Of a DNA stretch of 64,000 nucleotides, positions 1-12,600 are shown in pieces (within the stretch, counting starts at the first letter, position 1; each line of letters starts with the position of its first letter). The stretch is from Leuctra nigra. Its lineage: Eukaryota > Arthropoda > Insecta > Plecoptera > Leuctridae. The DNA lies in the NCBI GenBank assembly GCA_934045905.1, contig OW203764.1, forward strand, positions 24,044,954 through 24,108,953. Reading direction: 5' to 3'. Made by a program: the position numbers and the translations under genes. The notes below the pieces were generated by a model, which ran no database searches, had not been told where the DNA came from, and was given only the letters and a program-made list of their open reading frames with translations.

Positions 1-183
1 GTAAATGTCGACAATGTTTGCCACGGAAACGTCATCCCTGTCAAATCTCAGCTGTATTACCACCATTAGATTGGTCGATGGAATATTGCGATGAGGCTGT
101 AATTGCTTATGGTATTATAGTATTTACCGACAATTATCAAATTATCTTACCCGTTTTTGTGGCAGTTTCGTGCAGGTTTCTGC

Positions 184-324
184 CAGTGGCGTATTCAAAG
201 GACAGAATTGCTAAAAGATGATTGATTTTTTAACTTCAAAAGCACTAATCGAAAATCCCCATTCCAAGTGTTAATTAAAAAATCTTTGCTTTTTACCCAC
301 TCTGAAAGCTCTGATACGCCACTT
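184..324. mobile_element. Small hAT-like MITE with CAGTGGCGTAT ends
   Basis: The left terminus is CAGTGGCGTATTCAAAG at 184; the right terminus is CTCTGATACGCCACTT at 309-324, whose complement is AAGTGGCGTATCAGAG. The flanking octamers GTTTCTGC (176-183) and GTTATTGG (325-332) agree at five of eight positions, compatible with a decayed 8-bp duplication. The 141-bp interior is non-coding. The same CAGTGGCGT end recurs at 9619 and 28869 and in near form at 41247, suggesting a family. Confidence 0.45.
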
Positions 325-1055
325 GTTATTGGGCCTCTGTTTTGGTCACGACTTGCATCGGGTTCCATGGCGAAACACCGGTGTTTTGTCCCCGGGACCA
401 AACCGATTGCGTGCGAGGATTGCCGATGTCTCGACGTCTTCATGTCATGATTCGATTAGCTCGCTCGGTTCAACTTTGTCCACATTCTCGTCCCTCCTCG
501 ACAAAGAAGGCCTCCCCCCTCTATGCATGTCCACAACGAACCCCTGTTTCCTCGAGAAGTACTAATAGAACGTGACGCGGCATCGGGATGCCAATGCCCG
601 AGCACAATGCCGCGCGACGGGGGACACTGTAAAACCTTTAAAACCAGCTACTGTACGATAATAATGGTAGATTTCCTTTACCTTTATTCAGAAATAAAAA
701 CATCATAAATCCGTAGGACTTCTTATTATTCTCGTTCATGAATGAGAATCCGGAAGGTCGCTGAGTGACTCGTGAGAGCGTGATGATTTGGGGTAGTTAC
801 CATGGAGGGTCGAGTTTGACTTTAGAGGGAAACTATTCTACGTATTATGATTTTTCTAGTTTTGTGAATAGCTTGCTCAAATTGGTTCCCCCGCGTTCGA
901 CGCGGCGTAGAGTAATAAATCTTGGATGTCACGTGACAGGTTCTGTCGGCCACGTGGTCACCACCCAGCGGCGTCATGCTGCCAATCAAGAGTAAATCTC
1001 CTCCTCGGTTCAGTGGAGAGAACAAGACTCCAGATATTTCTGCCACTCCGTCAAA

Positions 1056-1093
1056 CCATAGAGATGTATAAGTACAGTTATATATCTCTATGG
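1056..1093. repeat. Near-perfect 15-bp hairpin
   Basis: CCATAGAGATGTATA and TATATATCTCTATGG pair over 15 bases with a single G-T, separated by an 8-base loop. It could be a miniature palindromic repeat or the stem of a small RNA precursor; the stem is shorter than a usual microRNA precursor. Confidence 0.6.
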
Positions 1094-1353
1094 TCAAACT
1101 GAGCCCTCTGCAGCCGTTTCAAAAGAGGAGAAAATAGAATTTTTACAACACGACGTTCTGAAAGGATTTTCACTTCGACGTAATGCACTAACATAAGTCA
1201 ATTGGAGAACCCGATTCTAAAACTAGCTTTAATCCGGTATTATAAATTTGAAAGCGACCGAGGTGGCGTCTTTTATTGAACCAATGAGAGGAGGATTCAT
1301 TAAATGATTGCTGACGCAGACGTTTTCGCACGGATCGAATTGAAGAGTTTATT

Positions 1354-1384
1354 TCTCTCTCTCTCTCTCTCTCTCTCGCTCTCT
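1354..1384. repeat. (TC)n microsatellite
   Basis: A run of alternating T and C with one CG interruption near 1378. Confidence 0.95.
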
Positions 1385-4300
1385 GATTTGATTCACGAGT
1401 GTGTGGTCTCAGTTTTGTCGTCAGTCTGTCACCAATTACTGGTTATTGTGAGCTCGGCCGAGCGATCGAAGAGTTTGAATCCCGGGGACATCATGGAGTG
1501 AAGCAAATTGACGCTATTTCATAATACACGACCCAGCGGGACGCCGTGGTGAATGTCATTTTTATAGTTTGCGTTCTAAGACCCGGAAACTTTCTTATTC
1601 ATCTCTGCTATTCTAAGGTAATAGCATTCTTTTCTGTGGCGTGTCTCCGACCAATGTTCACCTGCATGACCGTCTTATTGCCTCATTGTGATGTCATCTC
1701 TCGATTTCCGGTCGCCATCTTGGGATTCAAATGGAAATTGCTTATCTGGAACCAATTCCAAAGACATTAATCTTACAAGCTGAAACGTCACAGTTTGTCA
1801 TTTTCAATTTTATAGTTGCAGTACTTTTCATATCCCATCGAAAGTTTCGTGATCTCGATCGAAATGGCTTCTCGATTTACAATTCTTATGCCCATTTCCA
1901 CGATATGAAATATCAAAGAATGGGCGATGTTCCACGCATCAATGAGCTGGAAACTTGAATTATAGTCAGCCACGTCGTGTGAAAACTGCATTACTGAAAC
2001 CGTCTTTTAGGAATAAAACTTCTTCACAGAGTTTCATATTTCTTGTTAGCTTGAATTACAGTCGAGTAAGATTGCACCGGTAAACTTTCTTCCTGAAAGT
2101 TAATTTCGTGTACTTGGACGTGGGAGTTGTGGGAAGGAGGGTGTCGATGTCATTGCAAGTGCCGTACAGTTCCAATACTTCACGTCGCTGGCCGGTTTCT
2201 AATCATCGAGGCCGATCAGATATCAATTCCCAGCATCCCACTGGTCTCGGCGCGGAGAGCTCGAATTGAGACGAGGTTTCTCACTCGCCGATGTCCCACT
2301 GGTAATTAAAGTCTTGGAGGTTTGATTTAAAAGAAACATCTTGCAATCCGGTAGATGAGAAGCGGCGAGAGGAAAGAGGAAGTGGAAGATGAGAAATAGT
2401 ACGCGATGGAAATAATAACGTATAATACAGTTTGAAGAAATTGGCTTATAGAAAGCGTTGCAATCGAATAACATTCGATATAAATCTGTTATCAGTAGCG
2501 ACATAGATATCAGAAATAAATTCTGACGCCGATATTTGTTATATTCTGGGAAAAATTAGTGTTGTGCAACGTATTCAAGAAAATTTTGTATGAAAATCGT
2601 TCGTGGTTGGTGTACTTTTGAAAAATATTCCAATTAGGTGCCTATACTTTCATTTCAAAATTGCACAGATAGGTATTTAGATTTTATGAATCATTTTAAT
2701 ATTTTAATTTGTTTAAGGAAATCAACAAAGATCTCCTGACTCTCGATTAATTTAAAACATTATTTTGTTGTCTAATTTGTAATTTCGGTTGGAAATGGAG
2801 GTAGTACAAATAGATTGCGCACTAATGACACTATACTCGCCATGTAATGCTCATATTTCTCGGTTTTAAAATGTACCAAGCAGCTCATTGGTGTGAAATG
2901 AATCTCGTCTAGTCAACCCCCGCTTCTTGGCGCTTCTTGGATGCTGGAGATGAGACGATAGGGAAGATGGCAGGCGAACAGCGGAGATGAGATTTCCTCA
3001 TTGCACATCCTCCGTCTGATTACATGAATACCTTATCACAGCCCGCTGTGTTATCTCCTCATAGGAGGCTGTGGCTCCATCTTGTTGTTAATTAGGGGGA
3101 GGGGGGGGGGGGGGAATGCATTCTTGAGGTAATGCTCTTCATTTAATATGGAACTTAATTTTAATTAATTAGAAAATGACTAGGCACCGTTAGTTAATTT
3201 AAGACGTGGTTATCCTTGAGTTTGGCCCACGTAGATTGAAAGGTTAATAAATGACGAGGTTGAAATTTGCAGCGAATTTACATTCATATTGCATTTCTTT
3301 GTCGAACACTTCAAAATCTAATCATTTTTAATAGTTCCAAAAATGAGATATTTGACAAGTTCACGTAGGTACACAAATAAAGACGGGTTGAAAATTCTAG
3401 TCCAGTAACAATATCATAATGGCAGATATCAATTTATATTTGTTTTGAAAATGGCTAGAAACAATTTAGGTATAATAATATAATTTCGAAATGTTGTTTA
3501 CATTTGTGATTGGGGGATTACGTTGAGTTAATTCCAAATAGTTCGAAGTATAGTAATTCTGGACGTGTTCAGTTATATTCTGTCAAAACATCACCCACTC
3601 AATTATGTAGATCCCATATCAAGATAGTTAAAAAGCTGTATAACCCAGGGCCGCATCATCCATTATATGGTCGACACAATATAACCAATAACCTCTAATT
3701 ATTCATTAACTACCACATAATTGAATAACCATGGGTCTTGTTTTACGTCCCAACTGTGGTCCATTTCTGGTCGGAACTTCTCTCGAATGGTGATGATCAC
3801 TATTATTAGCACAAAGCTAGAACGTGCCACATATAACTCCACAACTGTGCAAAAGCTTTGTTGAAGGTGTTACATCGCATCGAACGAGACCCAGCTGCAT
3901 GTATGATGCTACAAATTGTCCCCACCTCACCCCACCCCATAATCAACCCCCTCCCCACCGTTTCCAAAAGCTGGATTTGCATTTGAATCACTCCGGTCCA
4001 GCCCCTCAATCACAACTGGATGCGAAGTGTCAGACGCATATGTGTGTGTGCAAGCAATAATATGCAAGCTAGGTGAGTCCTGCATACTACATTGTTGCAA
4101 TATTGAAGTGATACACAACAGCTGTGACATTGTGGCGGCCATCTTGGATTAAGGGGGTTATTAATTGAGTATTAGTGGCTTGAATTAAGGAGTAAAACGT
4201 GCTGTAGTATCATCACCAGTGCTGCCATCAAGTAGGTAATCAAAAGCGTTTGCGAAACTTCGGTTTCCTAGTTGCAAATTAATCAATTTAAATACGTATT

Positions 4301-5921
4301 TTGTCGATTAAGAACGGAAACTCCTGATTATGTATTCAAATAACGTATTTTTTTACTTTTTTAATTTTTGTTCCAAAACTTAAATAATTTATTGATTATT
4401 ATTTTTGCTGACTTTGTGTTCAATTCAATTTTTTTTTAAATATCTTCTCACATTTGTTCCAAAATTTAAAACGATTTCTTGGGCTGAGGTTCAAGTGGTC
4501 TTGAAATAACTGGTCTTGAGTACCTATCTACGTTTTATTTTGGGTAACTCTGTTAATTTTTTTATAATCTATTCATAAATTAAAAATGTTTATTGAGTAA
4601 TGAATGCTCCTTAAAAAAATTGGAAAGTATTATCCTACCTAAAACTCCTCAGTAGCTGCATTTATTCCAGTGAGAAGCAATGATGCATTCGTCTATCAGA
4701 GTCACAGTACTTGCTCCATTTGCATCTATAATGCCGCCGGCAATATACCCATTGTGTTCCGTCCTAAGCCGGAGATATTAAAATGCAGTTTATTCTCTTC
4801 TATCTATAATTAGATCTGTAAGATGACACGGTCCATTCAATTTCCGATCCTCCGAGCTACCGTAGCGAGGATGCGCATCCCAATAATTCAAACTGCTTTT
4901 ATTACCATCACTCGCAAAGTTTTAACGCTAAAAGAAAGCGGTAAAATCTAAAACGGGGCGAAGAAAATGTATTTGATTTGGATGGAAAATATATTTTATG
5001 GAGCAATTTTAAGTATTCAAAGAAGGACTCGATCTTTTGTACCATTGTTTTAGAGGTGTGATGTGAAATTCACGCACGTATTCTAAAAGCCAAGGAATAA
5101 AGCAAAATCTCTTTCATCGTTTTCACAGTAGTGTATTTTTCTTCTTTCTACAGACTCCGTCTCCTTCTAGCTTGAAATCACGGCGTTCTATTGGATTTTC
5201 TGTTTCTTCATCTTTGTCGGGGTGGGTTTCTCTTGTTCTTCGCATTGCGTGTCAAATGATGCGTATTCCTTGGTGCGTGAACGAAGGGGGGCAGAATAAA
5301 CCCCCGACCGACCTGCGAGCAGTGAATATCGATCGATTGCCGAGAATAATAAGACTTCTCGCCGAGATAAAGAGATGAACGGTGGTAAAGAAGATGAGCG
5401 ACTGAAAGTTTTCGAGATCTTTTGATCGGACTTTTAGAAAAGTTTTCAATTGGATTTTTTGAGGTCGATAGTTCGATGTTTTATGTAGGAACAGGAGAAT
5501 TCATTATACGACTACTTTGGGGGCTATAAATGAGTATTTAAATTCGCATTTTTAACTAATGGGGAATTCGTGAGTCGATTAGCACACGACGAAATTACAC
5601 TCTCTAATTGAAGTGGCCATGTTGAAGTTGAGATGAACAAGGCCACAAATCTGCATGGAAACAAGGCGTGAAATTCTTTACTAGTTTTCTGGAGAAATTG
5701 GCGTACATTCTGAAATTCTTTAAACCGAAATAGGATTTGCTCAATTTATTTTGGGTTATTTTTGCAGAAAAGCTAAGTATACGATATTTACATGACTTTA
5801 AAGTGGAATTTTGAGAAATAACATAATAACTAAAAGAAATATAACCTTTTTGTACGACTCTTTTTCTTTCTCAGACTGCAAATTGCGAATTATGTGTCCA
5901 TAAGAACATAATCTACATTCC

Positions 5922-5959
<38 letters not shown>

Positions 5960-5960
5960 A
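5922..5960. repeat. (ATG)n microsatellite
   Basis: About 13 uninterrupted ATG/TGA trinucleotides. Confidence 0.95.
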
Positions 5961-6627
5961 GACATTCATTAGCCATTCGGTCCCGAAACAAATTTTGATA
6001 CATTTATTTTCCAATTTGCGAACTGGGAATCTTGAACAGCCTTTCTTTTTGTAACCATCTGAAATTCTTCTAAAAACTTGAGTAAAAAAAAGTGAAATTG
6101 CCTATCAGAATGTCCCCCCCCCCCCTCACGCAGGTGAGCTGTGGAAATATGAGGGTGCCTTCCCGCACTGTGTTTCATTCACGTGAGGAAATTGAAGACT
6201 CCAGGGAGGGTGAATGAGAGAAGGAGGGGTGGTGGGGGAGGGGGGATCGCGTGACCGCCGCAACGGCCGTCGAGCACGTGGCCAGAATCCCACCAATCAC
6301 AAAGCTTCCCTCTTACAAGAGAGGAGCTCTTTCATTCGGATAATACGTCTATAATAATTCGTGAATAATGAAGTTACTTTATCCTCTGCATCCTGCTTCC
6401 TACCATCGTTTTAGGATTTTTACTTGGGGATACACGAACACCGTAAGCACAGCACCAACTAAAAAGCAGAGATCACGTTTTTCGTCAATGTTAACCATTT
6501 GTGAGTCTGATTATTACCTCGTTTGTCTGAAATAACAAGAAAATAAACTTTGTTTCTGTTTCATAATTGGAAACAAATAACAACCTAAATCCTTGAAAAT
6601 CTAAAAATATGTCTCGAACGTCCGTTC

Positions 6628-6660
6628 ATTAGCCGGATAGTTCAGTTGGTAAAGCGATAT
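6628..6660 (+). mobile_element. tRNA/SINE-like A-box fragment
   Basis: GGATAGTTCAGTTGGTAAAG matches the D-arm/A-box region of tRNAs and tRNA-derived SINEs. No B box follows in the correct orientation: the only B-box-like sequence (rc GGTTTGAATCC near 6788) is on the other strand and far away. I read it as a truncated SINE 5' end. Confidence 0.35.
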
Positions 6661-6754
6661 TTTTCTTCTTGACTACTCTTTTTTTCTCCACAAAACCCAG
6701 ATATCTCAATTATTTATGTTTACAAGTCCATCATATTCTTTCTCTAAAACCGAC

Positions 6755-6810
6755 GGTGGAGGTGCCACGTTTGCCACAATGTAGCGTTGGATTCAAACCG
6801 ACAAGTATCC
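6755..6810 (-). repeat. Dispersed repeat with GGCACCTCCACC core (copy 1)
   Basis: Core at 6755-6766 with, on the minus strand, GGTTTGAATCC (B-box-like) and a TTGTGGCAAACG block before it. It is more diverged from the other copies than 34195 is from 49608. It lies about 100 bp from the A-box fragment at 6628. Confidence 0.38.
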
Positions 6811-9162
6811 TTCAAACATCCCCGCGTTGCTGTCTAATGATTAGCTTTCATCTCACAGTCTTCTTCATACAGTCTTCATTGAGCAGGAATTCGCACACCG
6901 CCGGTACTCAGCCGATCACTGAGTACACATTAATCCACGATCATTACGTCTTTGTTCGCGTACAAAGAGCTAAGAAAATATGATGCCGAACAAATGAATG
7001 AATGAACTGAATCGGTGGGGAAGAATGCGAAAAATGTACAAAAGGAAATGTCTCGTGGGGCAGATGGGCGTCTGAGGGTGGCCGGGTGGGGGGGGGGGGG
7101 GAGACGTCGAGTAACAGAATGTCTTGTAGCGTCGGAATCAAGACGCTTATAGGAGCAGAAGAAATCAGGGATGAAAAGAAAGCGAGACGTAATGGACCTG
7201 TTCCGTGTACTCAATAAGACATCTCTCTCAGCTCGGTAGCTACTCTCATAGTCATCGCGTACATGGGGGCGTTCATTTGAATATAATGGCGACGCGTATT
7301 GTTATTTCAGACGTTATTGTTCTTGGGAAAATATTCACAGCTCTATAAGCAACTCGTCGTTTCGTATCGATCGTCTTCGTAAGTAATCGAAAACAAAATG
7401 ACAGAAGTGGAAATTTTAGTTCACTTACCTCATTCACTATAGTACCTTATCTATAGTTATGCTAATTTTACTCAGATATTAATGAAGCTCATATCTCTTC
7501 ACATTTCAGCAAGTTTCAAGACACTAAACAGTGAGTTGATAAATCTCTTCCATCTCACACATCCCTTGAATACGCCCAGAAGATAAGTTTTCACGCCGGA
7601 ATTAAAGAGACGTGTGGCAAATTGCCGTCACAAACGCGTAGCGTTTTTCCTTCAACTATCAATGACGTCGACAAAAATAAATCATGGAAAAAAGTATCTT
7701 AGCCTTTTTTATTTGTGTCAGAACTGTGCACATCTTGTTATTTTCTTGGTCGTCATGGATGCTGACAAGTAATTTTTCTTCTATAAAATATCTTGGCACT
7801 GTTCATCCAAACTTCCTTTATTACGCGAAGCAGCAGCAACTTATTCATTTTGCATGTTTAACTTTATATTTCCATATTTTACATAAGATTAGTTGTATCG
7901 GTTTGTTCGTTGCTTTCTGCGTGGATGCGGGTGGGTTTCCCTCTATAAAGACTATGGGGAAATGGGGGGGGGGGGGGGGGGCGCCCGTCATTTGGTTTAC
8001 CGATTATGCAAATAGTATTGTGGCTCTGGCAAAGTGTTGGTCTTGGTGGCAACGCCTGCACAGTTTTCCGACTCGTACGTTGCAACAGATGTAGATAATG
8101 ATGTCTTCTGCAGCCTCCCTCGCCTCCTTCAACGTTCGCTCACTCTGCCAGTGGAAATTAATGGCTTCCTTGACCGCGGGATATTGCCAGGAAGCAATTT
8201 CTTGTAGATTTAAAGAATTATTTACATAAAAAATATGTTTTTGTATAATCGTGCGTTTTTTTACGCCAGGTGCAAGATTCACATTAAAATGCGTTTAGTG
8301 TAATTGTAGAGAGCAAAGAAATTGTTTATGACATTCGGGAATAAAATTGTACATCGTTAGTTTCCGACGAAATTTGTCACGTGATAAAAAATGTTTAATT
8401 TTTTTTGTATACGAATACTATATTGATAATTTATAAAGAACGAGATAATTGCTCGAAATATCACAATTTTAATTAGAGTTGAAATCGAGACAACAAAAAC
8501 TTTTTAATAATGAGGATCGGCAAACTTTTAAACATCCCTTTTCGGACGCGTATCAAAAATAATTGACTTCATATTCGTCACGGTTTTCCATTCTACTCTC
8601 CATCTTTTTGATGTTTTTGACAAAACAAAATATTCGCCGGCCGCCTAAAAAGCGCGCTCCCAGCCCTCGTTATTCTCGCCCCCGCATCCTTGGTCTCAAT
8701 CAGCGCAATGGTACAAAGTTGATTCCTGATCCGAGTAAAACGGGTCGTCATGACAACACAAAGTGTTTGTTGGACCATGCGGTAATGAGAAACATCCCCC
8801 ACCCCTTGTCACCCCCTTCGCACACAGGAGATAATTAGTTACAAGTTTTGTGCGCCGCGCTTTTGAGCTATATGGAATTATTAGTCCTCGGTCATTAGTG
8901 GTTTGCGTTCTGATAGTATTCTCCCGAATAGTTCATCTCTCACCCCCGCAGCATCTCTTGTGTAATCTTCCTTCTCATTTCTCATCTCGAGATACCCTCC
9001 ACTGGAGAGGCTAATGACTTGGCGAGCTTCTAATCAGCTTTCACCCTTAATTATTTTAAACGGAGGCTGCGTGGAATGGAGTACTACTAAAACCGTTCAT
9101 TGATGAAATTTCTTAACCTTCGAGAATACGAAATTAATTCTTGTTTTCTTTATCTTTTACAG

Positions 9163-9209
9163 GAGTTTGCTGTGTGGGTGTTCACTCAATCGCTCAAATC
9201 TCTTAAGCT
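9163..9209 (+). other. Possible 47-nt mini-exon between consensus splice sites
   Basis: TTCTTTATCTTTTACAG is followed 47 nt later by GTAAGTGA. Both sites match consensus well, and the segment is open in one frame (EFAVWVFTQSLKSLK). With no homology and such a short length this could be a leader exon of the downstream discoidin gene or a chance pair. Confidence 0.15.
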
Positions 9210-9493
9210 GTAAGTGATCTACATTCCATTTAAAGAGTTGTCGTTGAGAGAGTTTTTGAAACGGTTTTGTCTACTTTCCGCTGACAAGCTTCAGCAAGAG
9301 TTCTTGCAAACTAGAAACTTCGTAAAGTGAAACAATGCAATTCAACTTGGAGTTTCCTCGAGAGAAACTTATTACTACTTGGACAAACGCTTCGGCACTT
9401 CTTATAGAAATAATAGTAATTGTTTGCTGCAAGTTCGCCAACTATCTGTGACGTTCTAGTAAGTCCTCGGCAACTTTTAAGTGCAGTATTGTC

Positions 9494-9505
9494 GGTGGAG
9501 GTGCC
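9494..9505 (-). repeat. Dispersed repeat core GGCACCTCCACC (copy 2, core only)
   Basis: The exact 12-base core is present; the flanks share little with the other copies, so this may be a truncated copy or chance. Confidence 0.25.
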
Positions 9506-9618
9506 GTATTTAAAAGTATAACAATACGTAAGATTAAAAAGTTGAACTGCATTATAACAAATTGAAACTTTCTAAACTGTTTATGTTAAATTATGATCTA
9601 AAAAATACTACGCTGCAG

Positions 9619-9656
9619 CAGTGGCGTATTTAGACAGGGAGACCCCCCCCCCCCCC
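9619..9656 (+). mobile_element. Solitary CAGTGGCGTA terminus followed by a C run
   Basis: CAGTGGCGTATTTAGACAGG followed closely by 14 cytosines resembles the 5' end of hAT-type elements whose subterminal region carries a homopolymer. No inverted partner terminus was found within about 1 kb, so only one end is called. It may be a truncated copy. Confidence 0.35.
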
Positions 9657-12600
9657 GAGCTAACAGCTTCTTCAATAAAATATAGGAATTCATAAAATCC
9701 ACTTGCACTCCAATAATTTTCCTCAATATACAGTTTGCAAAGTGTACAGGATTGTGAAGTGTTCGACGACTGATAAAATCATGTAATGTGCAAGACCAAG
9801 CGATAGTCTTCATATTCTTCACTCACACCCCCTCAACCATGAATGCATCTCCTTTATAAATATGAGATTCGTTCCATATGGAGACTGTCGTTGGTTTTTA
9901 AACCGGAAGATCATCAAGGGATGCTGGGCTCCAGTGGCTGTGTAGTCATGGCTACATCGGGTTGTTGCATTCCCACGACGACGACGTCGAACAACAGTGT
10001 TGAGGTGGTGTTAGCGGGCTGGTCTACCCCGCAGGGGGCGGCGGGGGACCAAATGACTGCGGTCACGTGTCACTCGGGGTTGATACATCCGGGGAAGAAG
10101 AAGTAACCTTCTATCTTGGAATAATATTTGGATGATGGCTGACCTCCCAAGAGGGGTGATTTTTGAGGGGAAGTGTCTAATGGTGAAAGAAAAAAACCTT
10201 GCTGCACCAAAGAGTCTGTTAAATTGAATGTACACATTTTATTACCCTCTATCCTGTTGGAGGGTGACTGTGAGGGTGTGTGTTCGAGGCCCGGCACTGG
10301 CCAACGCCCTTTATCTCCGATCCACTTATTACATCGACGGTGACATGATTTTGTTGTTGTATGAAAATACTCCTGAGAAAAAAAACGTGTTCCAATTCGG
10401 ATCATGTGGTTGGATTGTGACAGGCGAGCAGTCACGTGTTTCTAGTTATAAGATCTAATCCTCGTGGGTCTTTAGGAGATGACAAATCTTCTCTTGTCTC
10501 GTCATGTGACGTCGAGGTCAGGTCACGTGTCAAATGATTTGACTTTTGTCAAGCGGCGTTTGCAAGAGCAACTCGAGGCTTCATGGAATCAATGCAATTG
10601 TTGTCAATTATGTGAGTTTACGATAATTGATTTGCTGTTGATTGAGGTGCTGTGACCATTTAGTATCTAAATGCTTTCCGCAAATCACTTGACTTCACGA
10701 CTTTTGGTTCCATGAATATCCATAATTAGTTTTTAAATAATACAAAGACCTGCTTAGAAATCTAAAATGATGCTGTGTTACGAATTGTTTTTGCTAATTT
10801 AAACTGATGACTTGGTATCTTCTCACACTTTCGTAATTAACTTTCAAGACTTCCATTACAAGTTGAAAAGCAAGACACTAATTCCCCATAACACACCTAA
10901 CAATTAGATTTCATTTTAGATAACAAACAAAACTATCAAGTATCGTTTTAATTGAACATCAACGCCAGTTAATTACGTTTAGATACTTTTGTTAATTATA
11001 TATTACGTAAATAATTCTCTTCCGAAGTACAATAAGCTAATGTTGAAAGAAAATAAAAAGTTTTTAATTGAAATTTTCATCCCTTGGTGAACTGAATGCA
11101 TAATGCAGTTCGCCCGAAGATGAAACACATTTGTGTTCGAAAACCGCGGAGTGATTCGTGACAAAGCTCGACGAGCTCGGCCCGATTTACATAGCGAATT
11201 AACATAACCAATGACTTTACCCATGTTTTGTGGTGATTTCAATCGACTTGACAAGAGAGGAGCAACCAGATCGGATCAGCAGAGCACACAGATGGGTTAT
11301 CTACCGCGGATTATCGTCATGCTACATCTTCGTTACGTAACACAGTGGTTTCTGATGTAGATATGTCCTTATTTACAAAGTTCACTTGTTGATCGTGATC
11401 GAACGATTTCTGTCGTTGCCCATTTACTTAAGTCTACCTTTACAATTGTTAGCGATCGACTTCCTGGATCGGTTTAGAGATGCACAAGAGAGTTAACGAT
11501 GGTAATGTGTTTCTTTTTTCGAGGTCTGGTCTTTAAAATAGATCCGTACTTGTTGATTAAGTCCTGAATAAGACCGATACAGTACATTGTCAAACTGAAA
11601 AGTTGAGGTTTTTGACAAATAATCTCAGCATTACATTTTGTGACTCCAATTTTTGAAAGATGTTTGCAGAAAATTTACTGAAAGTGTGTAAACTTTGTAC
11701 AATTAGCGATAAATGTTTATATATCCGTAATCATTTGGAAATGAGTGGTACTCCGGAAATATGTCATTATTAACACTTTAACTTATTTTTTACCGTTCAT
11801 TCTTTACCTTGTGTTTAACTTTACACTCATGTTTGGTGTTCAAAAGGACTCGTTCTTTGGACCACATTTGTCTTCCCACCGCCTCGATCTTCTCAAGTTG
11901 TGCGAGGAAAATGTCCCGCTGCTCTCCAGCACCCCCCCCCCCCCCCCAGCCTCCTCCCTGGACCGCGAGTGATGAGGAGAAGGGTCGACGATGATTGCAC
12001 TGACAGACGGTGATAGATGGATCGCCCTGAAGAAGGGTCTCCATTTCTTCCTTTCTGATTGCCCAAAAGTAGATATTCATACAGTTTTTTTCCCTCAGCT
12101 CTTTGACGTTTGAAAAGAATTTAGATTCATGCGAATATGACAGATGGAAGGCAAAAAATACAACATAAAATACACCCCTTGTTAGACGAAACACTATCAA
12201 AGTTGTACCCCTTGTTTGGATTAAGTCGGATTTTCCGTAGACTTTTAAATCTGTTGGGGGTTAACTTGTGAAAATATTTGCATTTGTTTAAATATCCGTG
12301 TAGCGTTTATGCCACATGAGAGGAGCGCGGTATCACCTCAGCATCCCGCTGCATCATTAATCATCTCTTGTTACGTACGAGCAGCGTCAGAAGATGTTGC
12401 AATATAGCGGGAGCAAGGAATACGTCCATCATCCGGCTTAATCCTACAGGGGTGGCCAACCAAGAGGGCTAATTCTTCATCCCTATTTGTGAGGATCTCG
12501 TCTATGGAAGAATTTGACGCATGGAAGAATGTTTGGTTTGGGATTCGACCCATATCAAGTTATGATCGAAAGTGAAGTAATTTGACTAGAAATATGAAGA

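Larger units (their letters stand above)
325..6627. other. Non-coding, no gene seen
   Basis: AT-rich sequence with the hairpin at 1056, TC and ATG microsatellites and G/C runs at 3101 and 6114. CACGTG E-boxes occur at 930, 951 and 6275. A GGCGGCCATCTTGG (YY1-like) site lies near 4132. Open frames are all under 105 residues and overlap on both strands. A GC-richer patch at 2930-3090 stands out but has no coding signal. Confidence 0.6.

Noticed and set aside
6785..6800. B-box-like sequence pairing with the A box at 6633 to make a tRNA or SINE
   Set aside because: The two boxes lie on opposite strands and more than 140 bp apart, so they are not one promoter.
7684..8094. 136-codon + strand frame
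   Set aside because: It reads through an 18-base G run and has no family resemblance.
11790..12200. 136-codon minus-strand frame
   Set aside because: It also depends on a homopolymer (poly-Gly stretch) and has no motif.
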